This document shows, piece after piece, positions 52,400 through 64,000 of a stretch of DNA of 64,000 bases. Under the pieces are notes generated by a model. That model saw only the letters and a program-made list of their open reading frames with translations. It did not search any database and was not told where the DNA came from. The stretch's first letter is position 1. Every line of letters starts with the position of its first letter. The position numbers and the translations under genes were made by a program. This DNA is from Rusavskia elegans (taxonomy: Eukaryota > Ascomycota > Lecanoromycetes > Teloschistales > Teloschistaceae). Where the stretch lies: assembly GCA_011316305.1 (NCBI GenBank), contig SAUG01000028.1:218961-282960 (forward strand). The letters run 5' to 3'.

Positions 52400-53988
52400 A
52401 TGGCGGCTCGTAGCTCGATTGTCCGTTATACAAGTCATCTATACAAGTCGCGGGGCAATATTCTTGAGTGTGTTGGGTGGCGTAACGCTTCTGCCATTGC
52501 TGTCCCTACCTCCACGGCATCAGAACATATCGAGTACGATGTTACTGTACGTTCTGGAAGACTACTTAAAGGCCCATGAGGATATGCTGACAAATGAACA
52601 GAAGGAAGCATCGGTCCCCAATCCCGATCCTCCAGCTGACTCCCCAACGGCCGCCCAACTAAGTGAACATACTCCGTACATGGTTGCTACATACGTCCGG
52701 CCACCCCCAATGATGGTCAAAGGCGAAGGATGCTATCTCTGGGATGCCGAGAATCGTCAATATCTTGACTTCACCGCCGGCATCGCCGTCAATGCTCTCG
52801 GTCACTGTGATCCAGAGATGGCCAAATTGCTCTACCAGCAGGTGCCCTTCCCAACCTCAAGCATATACGATTTGCCCGCCATTGACTCAGTATACACAGG
52901 CTCGTACTCTCATCCACACTTCCAATCTCTATCACAACCCCTGGACCGGCGAGCTCTCCAAACAGATCATCAGCAAAACCCGCACCGCGGGCGCAATGCA
53001 CACCGCCTCTAGAGTCTTCGTCTGCAACTCTGGCTCCGAAGCCAACGAAGCCGCCATTAAATTTGCCCGCAAAGTCGGCAAAACCCGCACTCCCTCCGGC
53101 ACCCAACACGAAATCCTCTCCTTCCACGGCTCATTCCACGGCCGAACAATGGGTTCCCTATCCGCGACCCCCAATCCAAAATACCAAAAACCTTTCGCGC
53201 CCATGATTCCCGGATTCAAATACGGGACCTACAACGACGAATCCTCCATCAACGAACTCATCACCGAAAAAACCTGTGGCGTCATCATCGAGCCCATACA
53301 AGGCGAAGGCGGCGTCAACCTCGCCACCCCCTCCTTTCTCCAAGCTCTCCGCACCCGCTGCAACGACGTCGGCGCCGTCCTCATCTACGATGAAATCCAA
53401 TGTGGCCTAGCTCGCACTGGCCAACTCTGGGCCCATCAGATCCTCCCAAAATCCGCACACCCAGATATCCTTACTACAGCAAAAGCACTAGGCAACGGCT
53501 TCCCCATCGGCGCCACTATCGTAAATGAAGATGTGGCCAACTGTATTGTAACGGGCGATCACGGCACCACGTTCGGCGGCAACCCGCTCGCGTGTAGATT
53601 GGCACATTATATCTTCTCTCGCCTTTCAGATCCCGAACTCCAATCCTCGGTCCAAGAAAAAGAACACGTCTTCCGTAAACATTTTACACACCTCCGACAA
53701 AAATATCCACATCATGTCAAGGAAATCCGAGGAAGGGGTCTCATTCTGGGTCTCCAACTCGCTGCCGATCCCACGCCTATAGTGACTGCGGCCAGGGAAA
53801 GAGGACTACTGGTGATAACGTGCGGTACTAATACACTGAGATTTGTGCCGCCGTTGGTGATTAGTGAACGGGAAATTGAAGAGGGGTGCGGGATTTTGGA
53901 GAAGGCTATGGATGTTGTTTTTGGTGAAGGGGGAGAGGAGGTGGAGGGGACGAAGGGACAGCAGGAGATGGCGCCGGCGGGGAGGTGA
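52400..53988 (+). CDS. ARG8: Acetylornithine aminotransferase, mitochondrial
   Basis: Three exons, 52400-52540, 52602-52841 and 52900-53988, give 489 residues; introns are 61 and 58 nt, phase 0. The first 35 residues are rich in Arg, Ser and Thr with few acids, as in a mitochondrial targeting peptide. The class-III PLP aminotransferase core is complete: YLDFTAGIAVNALGHCDPE, FVCNSGSEANEAAIKFAR, FHGSFHGRTMGSLSAT, EPIQGEGGV, IYDEIQCGLARTG, ILTTAKALGNGFPIGA with the PLP lysine at about 322, HGTTFGGNPLAC and the late GRGLILGLQL and LRFVPPL. The enzyme makes N-acetylornithine in the arginine pathway; ornithine is also the precursor used by the siderophore gene at 35 kb. A short Glu/Gly/Lys-rich tail follows the fold. 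Confidence 0.94.
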
Positions 53989-54594
53989 TGCTGGAATGGG
54001 GTTTGATGATTTGATGAGTAGATGCGGATTGGGTTGGTGTTGGCGTGGCGTGGAGGTTGAGGAGGTTGAGGATTCGAGAGCTGGAGGGTGCGGCCTTGGA
54101 AATGGCTGGAGATCAGGGACGTAAAAGCAGGCTGCCTGACTCGGATGAAGTTCGCGTCGATGATCAGAGGGAATGTGGCAATGGTCCCGAGCTGGAGGTG
54201 GTTCCATGGTCGGAAAGAATGATGTGGAATGGGGAACATTTATATACCCATATACAGTACCAAACAGGGTACGACTCTCCGATCTCGACTTGAGAATCGG
54301 GTCACAGGAGGCTCTGCCAATCCCTACGAGATGATGGACTGCAGAAAGTAGATGGCGAAAAAGCCGAGGACTTGATTGATCAGATCCATTGTCCAATTGA
54401 ACAATCCAGAACGGACAAAAATCCTACCATACAAGAGCATTTGCCTATGCCACGTCCCATCGCTATGCTATGCCAATCCAGACAATCCGAAATCCGGGAA
54501 TGATATACCCGAGTCACCAACAAAATGCATTGCCCCCCAAACCCCGAGTAAATGCTCACACCTATTGTTCCTAGACATACCTGACTAAAGTCCA
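53989..54594. other. Convergent intergenic region
   Basis: About 600 bases between ARG8 (plus) and the hydrolase gene (minus). The strand-skewed G-rich composition at 53930-54090 continues from the gene's end. No gene supported. Confidence 0.4.
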
Positions 54595-56875
54595 TCACGG
54601 CGTCTCGGTCCCATCATGCGACATCCCCATTAAGCCGCCCGCCAACCCTTTCATCCTCCTCCCCAAAAGATCCTCTTCGCTGGCTAGAGAAACCATACTC
54701 TTCTCCCTCTGATGCCCATTCTCGCCTCCTCCCTTCCTCGTCTTCCCCCTCCCTTTACCATTCCTCATAGCCCTCGAAGAAGAAGGCGCCTGTCGCCGTT
54801 TATGCGTGAAATAATTGACTTCCCCATCCACATCATCGTTGACCTTGACCTTAGACATAGTGCTCATTTCCAACGGGCGATCTTCATCTCCAGAGCTTTC
54901 GGTCGGCATCCGGCGATGTTGTCGTTGATGTTGATATTGGTGATGGAAGGGGTCGCCGATCATTCTTTCATTCATGCTCTCGGAGGTGTTCGCTCTTCCT
55001 TCCCTCTCTTCGAAGATCTCATCGATCCAGCGAGCACAGCGGAAGATATGGTTCCAGCCTTCAGGGAACACGGAGACGAATTGGAGGAAGCCGTGCGATA
55101 TTCCGGGGATCAGTGTGACTTCGACGTGTTCTTTTTCGTCAAACGTATCTTTGGATTTGAGCAGGCCGAGTTCTTTGCGCTGCACAAAAAGGTTGTGTTT
55201 TGCTTGTCGCAGGCGGCCCGCGAAAATAACAGTGTCGTCGACTAAGGGGTCGCGTTCGCCGGTAAGGAAACATGTTTTGGGGAATTTGGATAAGAGGCAT
55301 TCGGGTGCGAGGAGAGGAGAGAGGAGGTAGTCGGTGCTGAAGTCTGGCCGGGCGTGTGGGCCGACGTAGAGGATGATCATAGCCCGCATCATTTCTGGGG
55401 TTAAGATACGGTCGTTGAAGTAGGAGATCATGGAAGACATTGCGAGACGGGTTTTCAGGAGCCTTGGTTTTGAGGAGGCTAGTGTTGTGCTTTGATTGGC
55501 AAGGGTAGATTGCGATATCATATCGAGCTCAGCATCTGTTGGTGGCTTCAAGGGAGGGAGCGACTTGTCATCGGCAGTGACGATAGAGTCATCTCTGGGG
55601 GCGACGGTGGGCGAGAGGGTCTTGTCTTCGTCATCCGATGGATGGGGAGTATCTGGGGTAAGCTTGTAGTAGTCTTCGCTTTTCCGGCGGAGGACGTTTT
55701 TATTCCTCTTCCGTGTCCGCCGATCTTGGATGAGAGCCATCTGCTCGTCAGACATCCAGTTGCCGATGTTCATGTCCAGACTGGGGTAGATGAGGACCAG
55801 GCCCTCTGGGGAGGGTAAAGGCTCTTGGTTTAAATGTCTCTGATTTTCGTTGTTCTCGAGTATCAGGAGTATCATGCCTGTTGCAATGTTGCCTCCAGCG
55901 CTGTCCCCTGTCACGACGACTCGAGGCATCGTGGACCCACTCAATCCAATGCAGCGCCCTTGAGACGCGATCAAGGTCCGGTAGACATCGAAACACTCGT
56001 TCAACGCGTATGGGTATGGATGCTCGGGCGCCTTCCTGTAGTCCAGACTCAGGACAGGCAGTTCTAGTTTTGCCGCCCAGCCAAGCAACTTATCCTCATG
56101 ATGCCGTGGGTTCATTGCAACGAAGCCTCCTCCCGGAACGTCGAGCACGACCTTTGTGTGGTTCTTTAGCGCTGCGAGAGGACCATCGAAATACAGCCAG
56201 GCGTTGACTGGGTCTTTGTAGGACGAACCACCAGGCCTGGGGATCCTGATGGCTCGAGGTGGGTACCGGGTCAACTTCGGCCTCATCGCTCTTGTGACAA
56301 AGGACAAGTAAGGCGTGGTTGATTTGTGCCATGAAACTCTTAGATGATCCACCGTCAACAATCCTCTAACCTTACGAACCTTTTCGTCGGCTTGCTCTGC
56401 AGCAATCAGGTAATAGAATGTGAATACCATTGAAGCCAAATCCCTCAACCATTTGGTCCGAATCTTCATAGCCGTCCAGAAGCCCGCGTCCAAGGCCGTG
56501 GTTATCCATGTTGCTCTGAAATAAGAACGAGTATATAGATTGGCCAGCGGTTCGGGAGATTCCAAGCCGACAATTTTGGCAAAATTCCGAGAGATGTAAA
56601 GCCAAAGAAGGGTGATGACCAGGGTCTGCCACGCTGACAGCCGTTTCGATAGACGAGCCGAGAGGTTTCGTAGGAGCGGAGGTCCATTCTTGTTGCCTCT
56701 GCGAACAACAATTAGCTCGGCTTTGCGTATGCGATACACAGACGAACCGAAGAAGATACAAAGACCAGAATGACACCACCGCAAAGACCTGGATCTTTCG
56801 AAACTGAACGGAGGGCCGGCCGAGTACGTGATCTAGCCAAGCGTTACTGCCAGTCAGACTTGCGGAGCAGAACAC
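54595..56875 (-). CDS. HSL-family alpha/beta hydrolase (lipase/esterase), 5' end unresolved
   Basis: Two exons, about 56875-56748 and 56698-54595 (intron 49 nt, phase 2), give about 743 residues. The N-terminal WLDHVLGRPSVQFRKIQ, hydrophobic VFAVVSFWSLYLL and LSAWQTLVITLLWLYIS segments suggest membrane anchoring. The hydrolase core has the oxyanion block VPGGGF (near 56120-56140; Pro replaces the usual His of HGGG), the nucleophile elbow GDSAGG (near 55891-55910), the catalytic-acid region GERDPLVDD (near 55250) and the catalytic His in GISHGF (near 55090). This order is that of the hormone-sensitive lipase family, as in fungal lipid-droplet or ER steryl-ester and acylglycerol hydrolases. A charged insert of about 90 residues lies between strands, and the tail is basic and disordered. 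No ATG exists in frame at the 5' edge (56875 is GTG), so a small upstream exon with the true start is missing. Confidence 0.82.
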
Positions 56876-57556
56876 ATGTACCTACCAATCATAGCGTTGT
56901 CCCGTTGCGATCAACAGCAGATGCCACCAATTCTGTCCAATGCTTTCCCTTTCTGGCCCGGTCACTGCCAGGGATGGAAATAGCGATTGTATGTGGACAG
57001 CGTTACCGGGTACAAAGAGCCGTCTAATCCAGTGTGCAATGCTAACAAAGAAAGGTAGAGATAGTCGCTGGCCCGTCCGAATGATGGTAGAGTTCACGAA
57101 CAGGTATTCCGTGTCGAAGAGAGAGAACGGTGAGGATTGTGGGAAGGATGGTGTGGTGCAACGGTAGTCTGCTGACGTTTCAGCTTCAACCGTGGTCCAG
57201 AGCGACCATACTCGTTTCACGATGTAGCAGCATGGATGTATAGAAGAAGAGATCCATGCCCTGCGACACAGTGAAAGATGGAGAACAACATGAAGCGGAA
57301 ACGGTGACGTGGGAGAGCGTGTGATTGAGTGACAAGAACGGAGGGAACGGAGGGAATGTGAATGTAAATAAATTGGCATGTGAAAATGGCTTGGCATTCA
57401 GTCTCGGACGTCGACTCTTTTCAACGTCGGACTCCGACATCTGCATTCCTCTTGTATAGCTTCGAAGCGGAGTTGGATTCATTCATACATATGGGTATCC
57501 AAGATGGCTAGATACTGCTCACAGATAGACAACACAGACAAGCGAACATTGGTATA
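56876..57556. other. Region upstream of the hydrolase, downstream of RXT3
   Basis: About 680 bases between two minus-strand genes. It should contain the missing first exon of the hydrolase plus its promoter and the 3' UTR of RXT3. A long frame on minus (56882-57397) is open but has no recognisable domain. Confidence 0.4.
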
Positions 57557-60500
57557 TCAAGCTCCCACCGATACAACATCGTGTCCCCTTACTGGTAATC
57601 CCCCAGGTCCGCCTATCGTAACAACTGGATTGATGAAACCTCTCCCCAGCCCTCTGCGTTCTTCCAGCAGAGTCTTCATCCTCTTTCTCCTCGCCTCGCC
57701 AGTCCTTCCCTCTCCTTTACCAACCTTTTCATCTACCCATTCCGCCTTCTCGATTCGGAAGCTCATCCCGTCATGATTATTACCCCATTCGTGGCTTTTG
57801 ATGCCATGACGAATCTTCGACGTATACTTCTCTAACGGCGGCAGCACGAGGCACGTCAGATGAAGGTCGCGATCCATGGGCGGCTTCATCGGCGCTGAAG
57901 GTGGGGACGTCAGCGTCGTTTCGCCCGATGGCTGGCTCTCGTCAAGATCAACGACGGTCCCTCTAGCCCTGGCTCGAGACTCGGACTTTGATACTTCCAA
58001 CATTGTTATATCGATGCCATCACCCCAGCTGCCTTGCACCCAACCGGAATGGATCGCTGCAGCAAGAGGATCCGAATCGTCTGTATACACGTCACAGCCC
58101 CACAATGCCCGGCGACGCGTGACTTCCTCACGTTCAAGGTCCGAGAGATAGAAGCGAGAGATGCGGACAGTGAAGGTACAGTTTTCCTGACCTTCAAAGC
58201 GAGGTAGCGGAGTGGGGACAGAGGAGAACCCAAGCTTGTTCGTAAAGGACTGAGAAGCCGCAAGAAAAGCCGACTCGAGTCTCGGCGAGTAGGTGGTGGT
58301 CCCAAGATGGTGACGGGTATGAGCAGCGACGCTGGACATCAGGCTCTCGTTCTTGATAATAATTGATACAGGCTGCGAAGAAAGCACTGCGGGAGGTTTG
58401 GTGTGGTGATGGTGGTGGTGATGGTGATGATGGTGATGGTGACCTGACGATGGCCCGGAGCCCGACGGTTGAGACGCTACACTAAGCCGTTTACCATTGA
58501 TCGTACTCAGCGAGTTGATTACGGTAGAGCCTGCTTCATCATGGCGGTGATGGTGATGGCTACCTGCGTGTTAGTTTCAAGTTCTTTGCTACTCTACGCG
58601 GGGCTAAACTTACCGATGGCTATGCGGATGATGATAGTGCCCGTGTCTTCTCTTAACGCCCCGCGCTGCAGATGCTGCAGCTGCACCGGGCGTATTTCTA
58701 TTGTCAACCTCAAGCCTAGAATTCTCTTCATCTGCCAGCCGTACTCTTCCCATTTTGGAGCGCTCTCTGGGCCGTGTCAGCTCCATCAGCTCTCCGCGAC
58801 CAGCGAAAGGAGTCCGCCGTTCTGGCTCATGATTGACTTTGGGACTCCCAAGGAAAGGTGTAGAGGCACCACTGCCCATCGGACCAGAACTGCCCACACC
58901 GCTTCCAATCCCCGAAAACATCCTCCCAAATTCGTTCTTGATACCAGGGTCGCTTGCGGGTCCACTGTTACGACCTTGTGCGCCCTGGACGGCTTGGGGT
59001 AATGGTGACACCCGTCCCCGCTTGCCGTTCTCTAAGAGAAGTGATAATGAATGACGGGCATGCGGTATAGCGTGTTCCTCCCCTGCTTTGTTGTGCAAAT
59101 CGATACCGCCTGTGGACACAGACCGGTCCATACTTACTATCGCCGGTTGAATAGATGGTGGATATTGTTGTCTATGCCTCTCCTCTAAGCGCTCTTTAAA
59201 CCGGTCTTGGGTCAAGCTAGGCTGACTCGTCACTGATGGTTGCGGTCCATTCGCTGCTACCCGTTCTTCACGTGACCGCCGCAGGGAGTCTGGTGAGAAT
59301 GGTGAGTGGACAAGTGTCGGAAGGTCCTTCGGATCGCGACTGTAGACTTGTTCTACGTTTTCGATGTCTGTTCGGAAGCGGTTGTTCGCGAAGTCAGTGC
59401 TGATACTCGGCCGAGGACCCATCGAAGTCACAGGTCTCCTCTTAGGACTAGTGGGATCTTGTTGTTTGGTAGCAGCCAAAGCCGCTGCTCTTTCCTCTCG
59501 CACTCTCCGAATGTGTTCTTCTGAAAAAGCTTGAGATGGACGGTCTGCTGGTCCATAGTTGAGTTTTTCCTTCGCCTCCTGGGCTGGTTTGCCGTACTTC
59601 TCCGATGCCTGGAGTTCTTTCCACCTTTCCGAGATGGAGATGGAGATAGCTGAACGGGGGTGCTGAATGTTCAAGGGCAGAGGGATGGACGTCCCATTTC
59701 CGCTTGGTTGGCTTGTAGGGCGCTTGGTGATCCTCCCAGTACTCGGTCTGCGGTGATGGGAGAATTTCCACTGCTGTGCGGGCCTGGCCTCAGTTGAAGG
59801 GGACTGCTGTGTAGTTTCCCTTGGCGATAGGGCGAAGCTAGGATTTCGAGCAGAGCTCGGTGCTGCATTTGTAGTCGCGTTTCGGTGCGAATCGTTAGAG
59901 AAGGCGCGGAACGGCCGATTTTGAACTCCTTGGGCTCTGTGCTGATCAAGGGGAGAAGGAGAACGTTTGCGAGAAAGACCTTGACCGAAAGTCCGTCGGC
60001 TTGGTGAGATTGCTGCAATACTCGTATGGGTCGGCGAAGGAACAGAGCCATTCATGCCCGAGGTAGCACCATTTCGATGTGTAGTTGAGTGATCTTTGGA
60101 GGGGGGCACGGGGTCGGAGCCCAGCATGGACGAAATAGACATGCTGCTTTCGGATCGACTTGTCGGTAAGGCTGGCAAATCTCTTGCACTGGTGAAAGAA
60201 GGAGGTAATGGTATGCTTGGACGTGACGATGCTGGCGGGCCACCGTACTGTGGCTGAGGATGTTGAGGAGATGTAGGTGGTAACATAGTGCGCGTGCCGT
60301 AAGGAGGCGGTGGCGGGGCAGGAGGCTCTGCTATTAGAAACGAAACGATCAGCTCATGCATATGCGAGAGACCCGTAAATGCCGAAGGAAAAAGTGTACG
60401 GCCGTCTGGGCAAAGGGCGGGGAAGGAGATCTGACGCGCCGGGCTGGACTTCGCAACACTCACCAGCGAACATGGTAGAGATATTCGAGGTAGCTGGCAA

Positions 60501-61537
60501 GGAACTTCCGATATTGCGATGTCTGGGGTCGTCAGGCTGCGTATGTACATTGAAAAGGGATGATGGTGGCGGGGGTGGCAGCGTGGAGTGAGCTCCTAAA
60601 CTTTTGAATTAGCGAACAATTTTTAGAGCTCTAAGTCGGTGGCGCTAGCAGCGGACGCCGAGATGTGACAGGGGTCAGAATCCATGAGACAAAACGCGGG
60701 GTCGGGACTACCCGCTAGTGGCCCGACGGCTGGGAGAAATTCGAGCCAAAGGTAAGATACGTGCAGACGCGATGACAAGACAGTTTTAGACTGGGAGAAG
60801 CGATGCCAAAGTGGTGCCAGAGTACGCGAGTCCTTAGAAGTAGTGACCCCCGTAGCGAGAACCTTTATGTGTTCCATCGGCTGGCGCATGACGTTCCGTC
60901 GGAGGAATGTCCGGGAGTGCAAATTGGAATCGACGTTGGTTGCATCGCGTTCAATCCTCCTCCACGAAGACCGCACAGCGGGGCCGAGTGTTTCGAGGAT
61001 ACTTCGAGTCCCTTAGAAATCCGAAAATTGTGCGGAATCGAATGGTAGGTCGGAACCCAGATTCGAAAGGTAAGAATCGGAAGCACAAAGACCGACGTCA
61101 TGGGAGAGGTATCATGATGGCTCAACAGAGCAGGAAAGCATGGAGACAAATGGTAAAATGCATGGCGAAAGGAAAAGGAGCCTACCATCTGACAAGGGAG
61201 GCCCATACTGCCGGAGATGATCATGCCGTTCTTGCATCAAGGGGCCGTAACTCCCTCGTCTAGTCTGTTCATGCCCCTGCGACCCTGTGCTCGTGGACGC
61301 ATAGCTCGGATTGTTCACAAACCCATATGACTGCGTTTGTATAGTGTTTCGATGGGGGTCGGAGGTCTCGACTCGGCGCTGCAGAAATGGGTCACCGCTA
61401 TGTAGAATCTCGGGTCGAGCAGAGGTTGGGCGAGCAGAAAAGGGAGGTGGTGGAATCGGAGCATATCGAGGGTCGCGTAGGTCTTGCTGAGAGTGCGGTC
61501 TTGACAAATGGTGTTGCGACGGAGCCGAGTGATCCAT
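57557..61537 (-). CDS. RXT3: Rpd3L histone deacetylase complex subunit RXT3
   Basis: Four exons, 61537-61186, 60595-60464, 60330-58614 and 58559-57557, give 1067 residues; the first intron is long (590 nt), the others 133 and 54 nt, and phases close. About 800 N-terminal residues are Pro/Ser/Gln-rich and disordered, with a helical middle (SERWKELQASEKYGKPAQEAKEKLNYG). A run of His (twelve in a row, preceded by a second short His cluster) is encoded at about 58389-58560. The conserved C-terminal Rxt3 domain has WGCDVYTDDSDPLAAAIHSGWVQGSWGDG, CTFTVRISRFYL and SKIRHGIKSHEWGNNHDG. In yeast Rxt3 is a subunit of the large Rpd3 complex acting on chromatin. The filamentous-fungal protein is far longer than yeast Rxt3. 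Confidence 0.9.
58389..58445 (-). repeat. His-codon repeat in RXT3
   Basis: CAC/CAT trinucleotide array encoding twelve consecutive His residues. It could be polymorphic in length. Poly-His tracts are found in nuclear speckle-type proteins, but no role is known here. Confidence 0.9.
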
Positions 61538-62099
61538 GTCTTCGATCGTTGAGGGACGTCTTGCAGCGGAGGGATTTACGTCGAGTCTTCAGACAGCGCA
61601 CGTGATACTGGCAACGGCGTCTTGGTTGTTCAGATTCGGAGGATGCGGTGCAGTATCATTGTTATCGTTACGAAAGAAAATGGTCGAGTAAGTGTGGGGG
61701 CCATGAGGGAGGAAGAGACAGCAAGTCAAGTGGGCGGCCAGCGTTGAAGTGCAGATCCTCGTCTCGGAGCAACAACGTCAGGGATGGCAGCTACGATAAG
61801 CGGCGATCTGTCGTCATCATGCTTCACTGACCCCTGCCAATCTCAGCCCTGCCGCGGTCGAGAACTTGGCGATAGATTCAACGTTCAGTCAGAGGTTACT
61901 GCTTCTTCATCATTATTATTCGGTACTCACCGAATGCTCTCGAGATATTGCGGCCTCCGGACTCGATAGGTGACTCTGCAGCTATGCGGGGACTATGACC
62001 CCCATAAGCTCATCGTGTGCCTGATCCCGAGCAATGGTCATGCGATGAATCAAGACGAGCCTGGCTTATCATCCCATCCAGCATAAGACGACATCGAAC
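61538..62099. promoter_or_regulatory. Divergent region between RXT3 and BTN1
   Basis: About 560 bases between divergent start codons. Two promoters expected; no other gene seen. Confidence 0.5.
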
Positions 62100-63687
62100 A
62101 TGCTTCCCTTACCAGGCTCACCTTCATTATCTTGGGCCATGTTCCGAGCGCGGTTGAGTGCAGTGTTTGCGGGTGCAGACGTCCGTGTTTGCACTGCTTT
62201 CTGGCTATTCGGTACCCCGATTGTCATTCCTTGTAATTCGACCAGTAGCTGATCGATCCCCAGGCTTGATCAATAACGTCCTTTATGTGATAATCTTGTC
62301 AGCCGCCCTAGATCTCGTCGGCCCCAACGTACCCAAAGCCATCGTCCTTCTTGCCGATATCATCCCGTCGTTCGTGATCAAATTGTGCGCTCCGTACTTC
62401 ATCCACCTCGTACCCTATTCCTACCGCACCGTCCTCTTTGCGGCCATCTCGTCATGGGGGATGCTTCTCATAGCTTTAGCTCCACCCTACACTGATGGAG
62501 GCACAATCACTACCAAGATGGCTGGAGTCGCCCTGGCCAGCTTGAGTAGTGGCACTGGTGAACTGAGCTTCCTAGGATTGACACATTACTACGGCCCTTT
62601 CAGCCAGGCAGCTTGGGGTAGCGGTACAGGCGCTGCTGGACTGATAGGAGCAGGCTACTATTCCATTACCACCACGACTATCGGATTAAGCGTCAAATCG
62701 AGCTTGCTCGCTTCATCAATCCTACCACTCGTCATGGTGATGGTCTTCTTCCTCATGCTGCCTCGGGGTCCATTGCGGAACACTGTTTCCTCGCAGCACC
62801 GCGATGAGGATTTGGAGTACGAGGAAGGAAATGAAGATGTTCTGGATCGGGAAGATCGTGGGCTGCTCGCAGACCCTCTCGAGCGGCCGACCACAAGCAT
62901 GAAGTCGTCTAACCCTACGATAAATTCTACATCATGGCAGACAAGATTTCTTCATGACTTGCGCCGCTCTCGAGGTCTCATCTACCCATAGTGCGTGCTC
63001 TCCTTCCTCTTACCATCAACCTCTCCTTCCATTTCGCTTCCTCAACCAATCATCTGCTTATAAGCACGCCAATAGCATACTCCCTTTGATGCTTGTCTAC
63101 TTCGCCGAATACCTCATCAATCAATCTGTCGCTCCCACCCTGCTCTTCCCACTCAACAAAACCCCATTTACAGAATACCGCTCCTTCTATCCAACTTATG
63201 CCGTACGTTTGCCCCCCTGATTGCTGCGATCTTGTCTATCTTCCGGTCCTTGCCATTCCTCTATTTCAAACCATCACTAACAGCGTCTCAACAACGACAG
63301 ACAATCTACCAACTGGGCGTCTTCACCTCGCGCTCATCCCTCCCCTTCATCCGCGTCCCCTACCTCTACACCATGGGCTCCCTCCAATGCCTCAACCTTG
63401 CTCTCCTTATTTTCCAAGCCCTCTACATGATCTTCCCAAACATCTACATCGTCTTCGCTTTCATCCTCTGGGTCGGCGTCCTCGGTGGTCTCGTCTACGT
63501 AAACACTTACGCGAACGTTGCGGATGACATGCCGGAAGAAAAGAGAGAGTTCGCGTTGGGCGCAGTGAGTGTGAGTGATAGTGCGGGAATTTTGTTGTCG
63601 GCTTTGGTGGGTGTTATGGGAGGTGTGGAGGAGGGGTTGTGTGCGTGGCAGGTTGGCAGGGGGAAGGATTGGTGCAGGAAGTTGTGA
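62100..63687 (+). CDS. BTN1: Battenin-like lysosomal/vacuolar membrane protein (CLN3/Btn1)
   Basis: Four exons, 62100-62211, 62264-62990, 63076-63202 and 63301-63687, give 450 residues; introns are 52, 85 and 98 nt and phases close. The CLN3 fold is recognised by [63 protein letters not shown] and, after a charged cytosolic loop (about residues 245-310), [17 protein letters not shown] and [19 protein letters not shown]. About ten TM helices are expected. Btn1 sits in the vacuole membrane and affects vacuolar pH and basic amino-acid balance; human CLN3 is its orthologue. The second exon ends with a GTGCGT donor. Confidence 0.93.
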
Positions 63688-64000
63688 GGGGAGAGGAGCA
63701 TATCAAGTGAGCGGAGGGTAAGTAGTTGTACCCTCACGCGCAAGATGTCGAGAGGTCAACCTGCGTGATGTCGACATCTCGATCTAAAAGCATGGCCGTT
63801 TCGAATTGTGAAATGTCACCGTTTTGCGTTTGTCAGTTATGGTTTGGTTGATTCGATATGCAGATTCCTTCTATCGAAAGTCGAACTCGACTAATTCTTA
63901 AACGAAGGAATGATAAAGATTTCATATGCAGCGCAATTTCTCCCCTGGAAACCGACAGCGACCAGCAAGCAATCTCTCCCTGTCCTTCCTCTTTCCCCCC
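63688..64000. other. Right-edge flank
   Basis: About 310 bases after BTN1. It should hold its 3' UTR; I see no further gene before the window ends. Confidence 0.4.

Noticed and set aside
56882..57397. Long minus-strand frame upstream of the hydrolase
   Set aside because: Considered as the hydrolase first exon, but only a 39-nt intron with a poorly spaced branch site would join it, and it lacks family features.
1..64000. tRNA, rRNA, CRISPR arrays, transposase genes and secondary-metabolite clusters
   Set aside because: Reading by eye found no GGTTCGA-type B box with matching arms, no repeat-spacer arrays, no transposase motifs and no NRPS or PKS genes; a tool-based scan could still find a missed tRNA.

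Overview
The window is nuclear DNA of a filamentous ascomycete (Pezizomycotina). The evidence is short introns (mostly 46-70 nt) with GTRNGT-type donors and CTAAC/CTGAC branch sites, genes on both strands without operons, and fungus-restricted families: PRM1, Ime2-type kinase, fungal SLATT, DUF7025-AAA, DUF7708, CorA-like, Rxt3 and a siderophore transacylase. I cannot fix the class; Eurotiomycetes, Dothideomycetes and Lecanoromycetes all remain open. Exon models were built by hand from splice motifs and reading-frame continuity. For nearly all multi-exon genes the phases close exactly over the whole CDS.

Layout. 0-6 kb: a membrane-anchored protein and an Ime2/RCK kinase, both on minus. 8-12.5 kb: an Stc1-domain protein (RNAi-heterochromatin linker family) and a DUF7514 protein, both on plus. 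13.8-20 kb: PRM1 (cell fusion), RRP42 (exosome) and a fungal SLATT two-TM protein, all on plus. 20.4-26.3 kb: a sparse, accessory-looking stretch with a DUF7025+AAA ATPase carrying one in-frame stop (minus) and a DUF7708 STAND-like protein without a visible P-loop (plus). 27-34.9 kb: the NUP98-NUP96 precursor (minus), divergent from centrin CDC31 (plus). 35-38.5 kb: a siderophore hydroxyornithine transacylase (plus) and a mitochondrial dicarboxylate carrier with a predicted 5-nt exon (minus). 38.5-42.4 kb: mostly non-coding around one orphan coiled-coil protein.

42.4-48.9 kb: RIB3, RPB3, LSM1 (minus) and TRP2/trpE. 49-52 kb: a small secreted protein and a CorA-like membrane protein that also carries a single in-frame stop, both on minus. 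52.4-54 kb: ARG8-type acetylornithine aminotransferase (plus). 54.6-61.5 kb: an HSL-like alpha/beta hydrolase and RXT3, both on minus. 62.1-63.7 kb: BTN1/CLN3 (plus).

Most genes are housekeeping and work in separate pathways: nuclear pore, spindle pole body, RNA decay by exosome and Lsm1-7, Pol II, Rpd3L deacetylase, riboflavin, tryptophan, arginine and siderophore synthesis. I see no biosynthetic cluster. The most unusual signals are the two accessory genes that are each complete except for one stop codon explainable by a CpA-to-TpA change, the STAND-like and SLATT genes, the Stc1 gene, the 5-nt exon, and a decayed-looking copy of part of the carrier gene.
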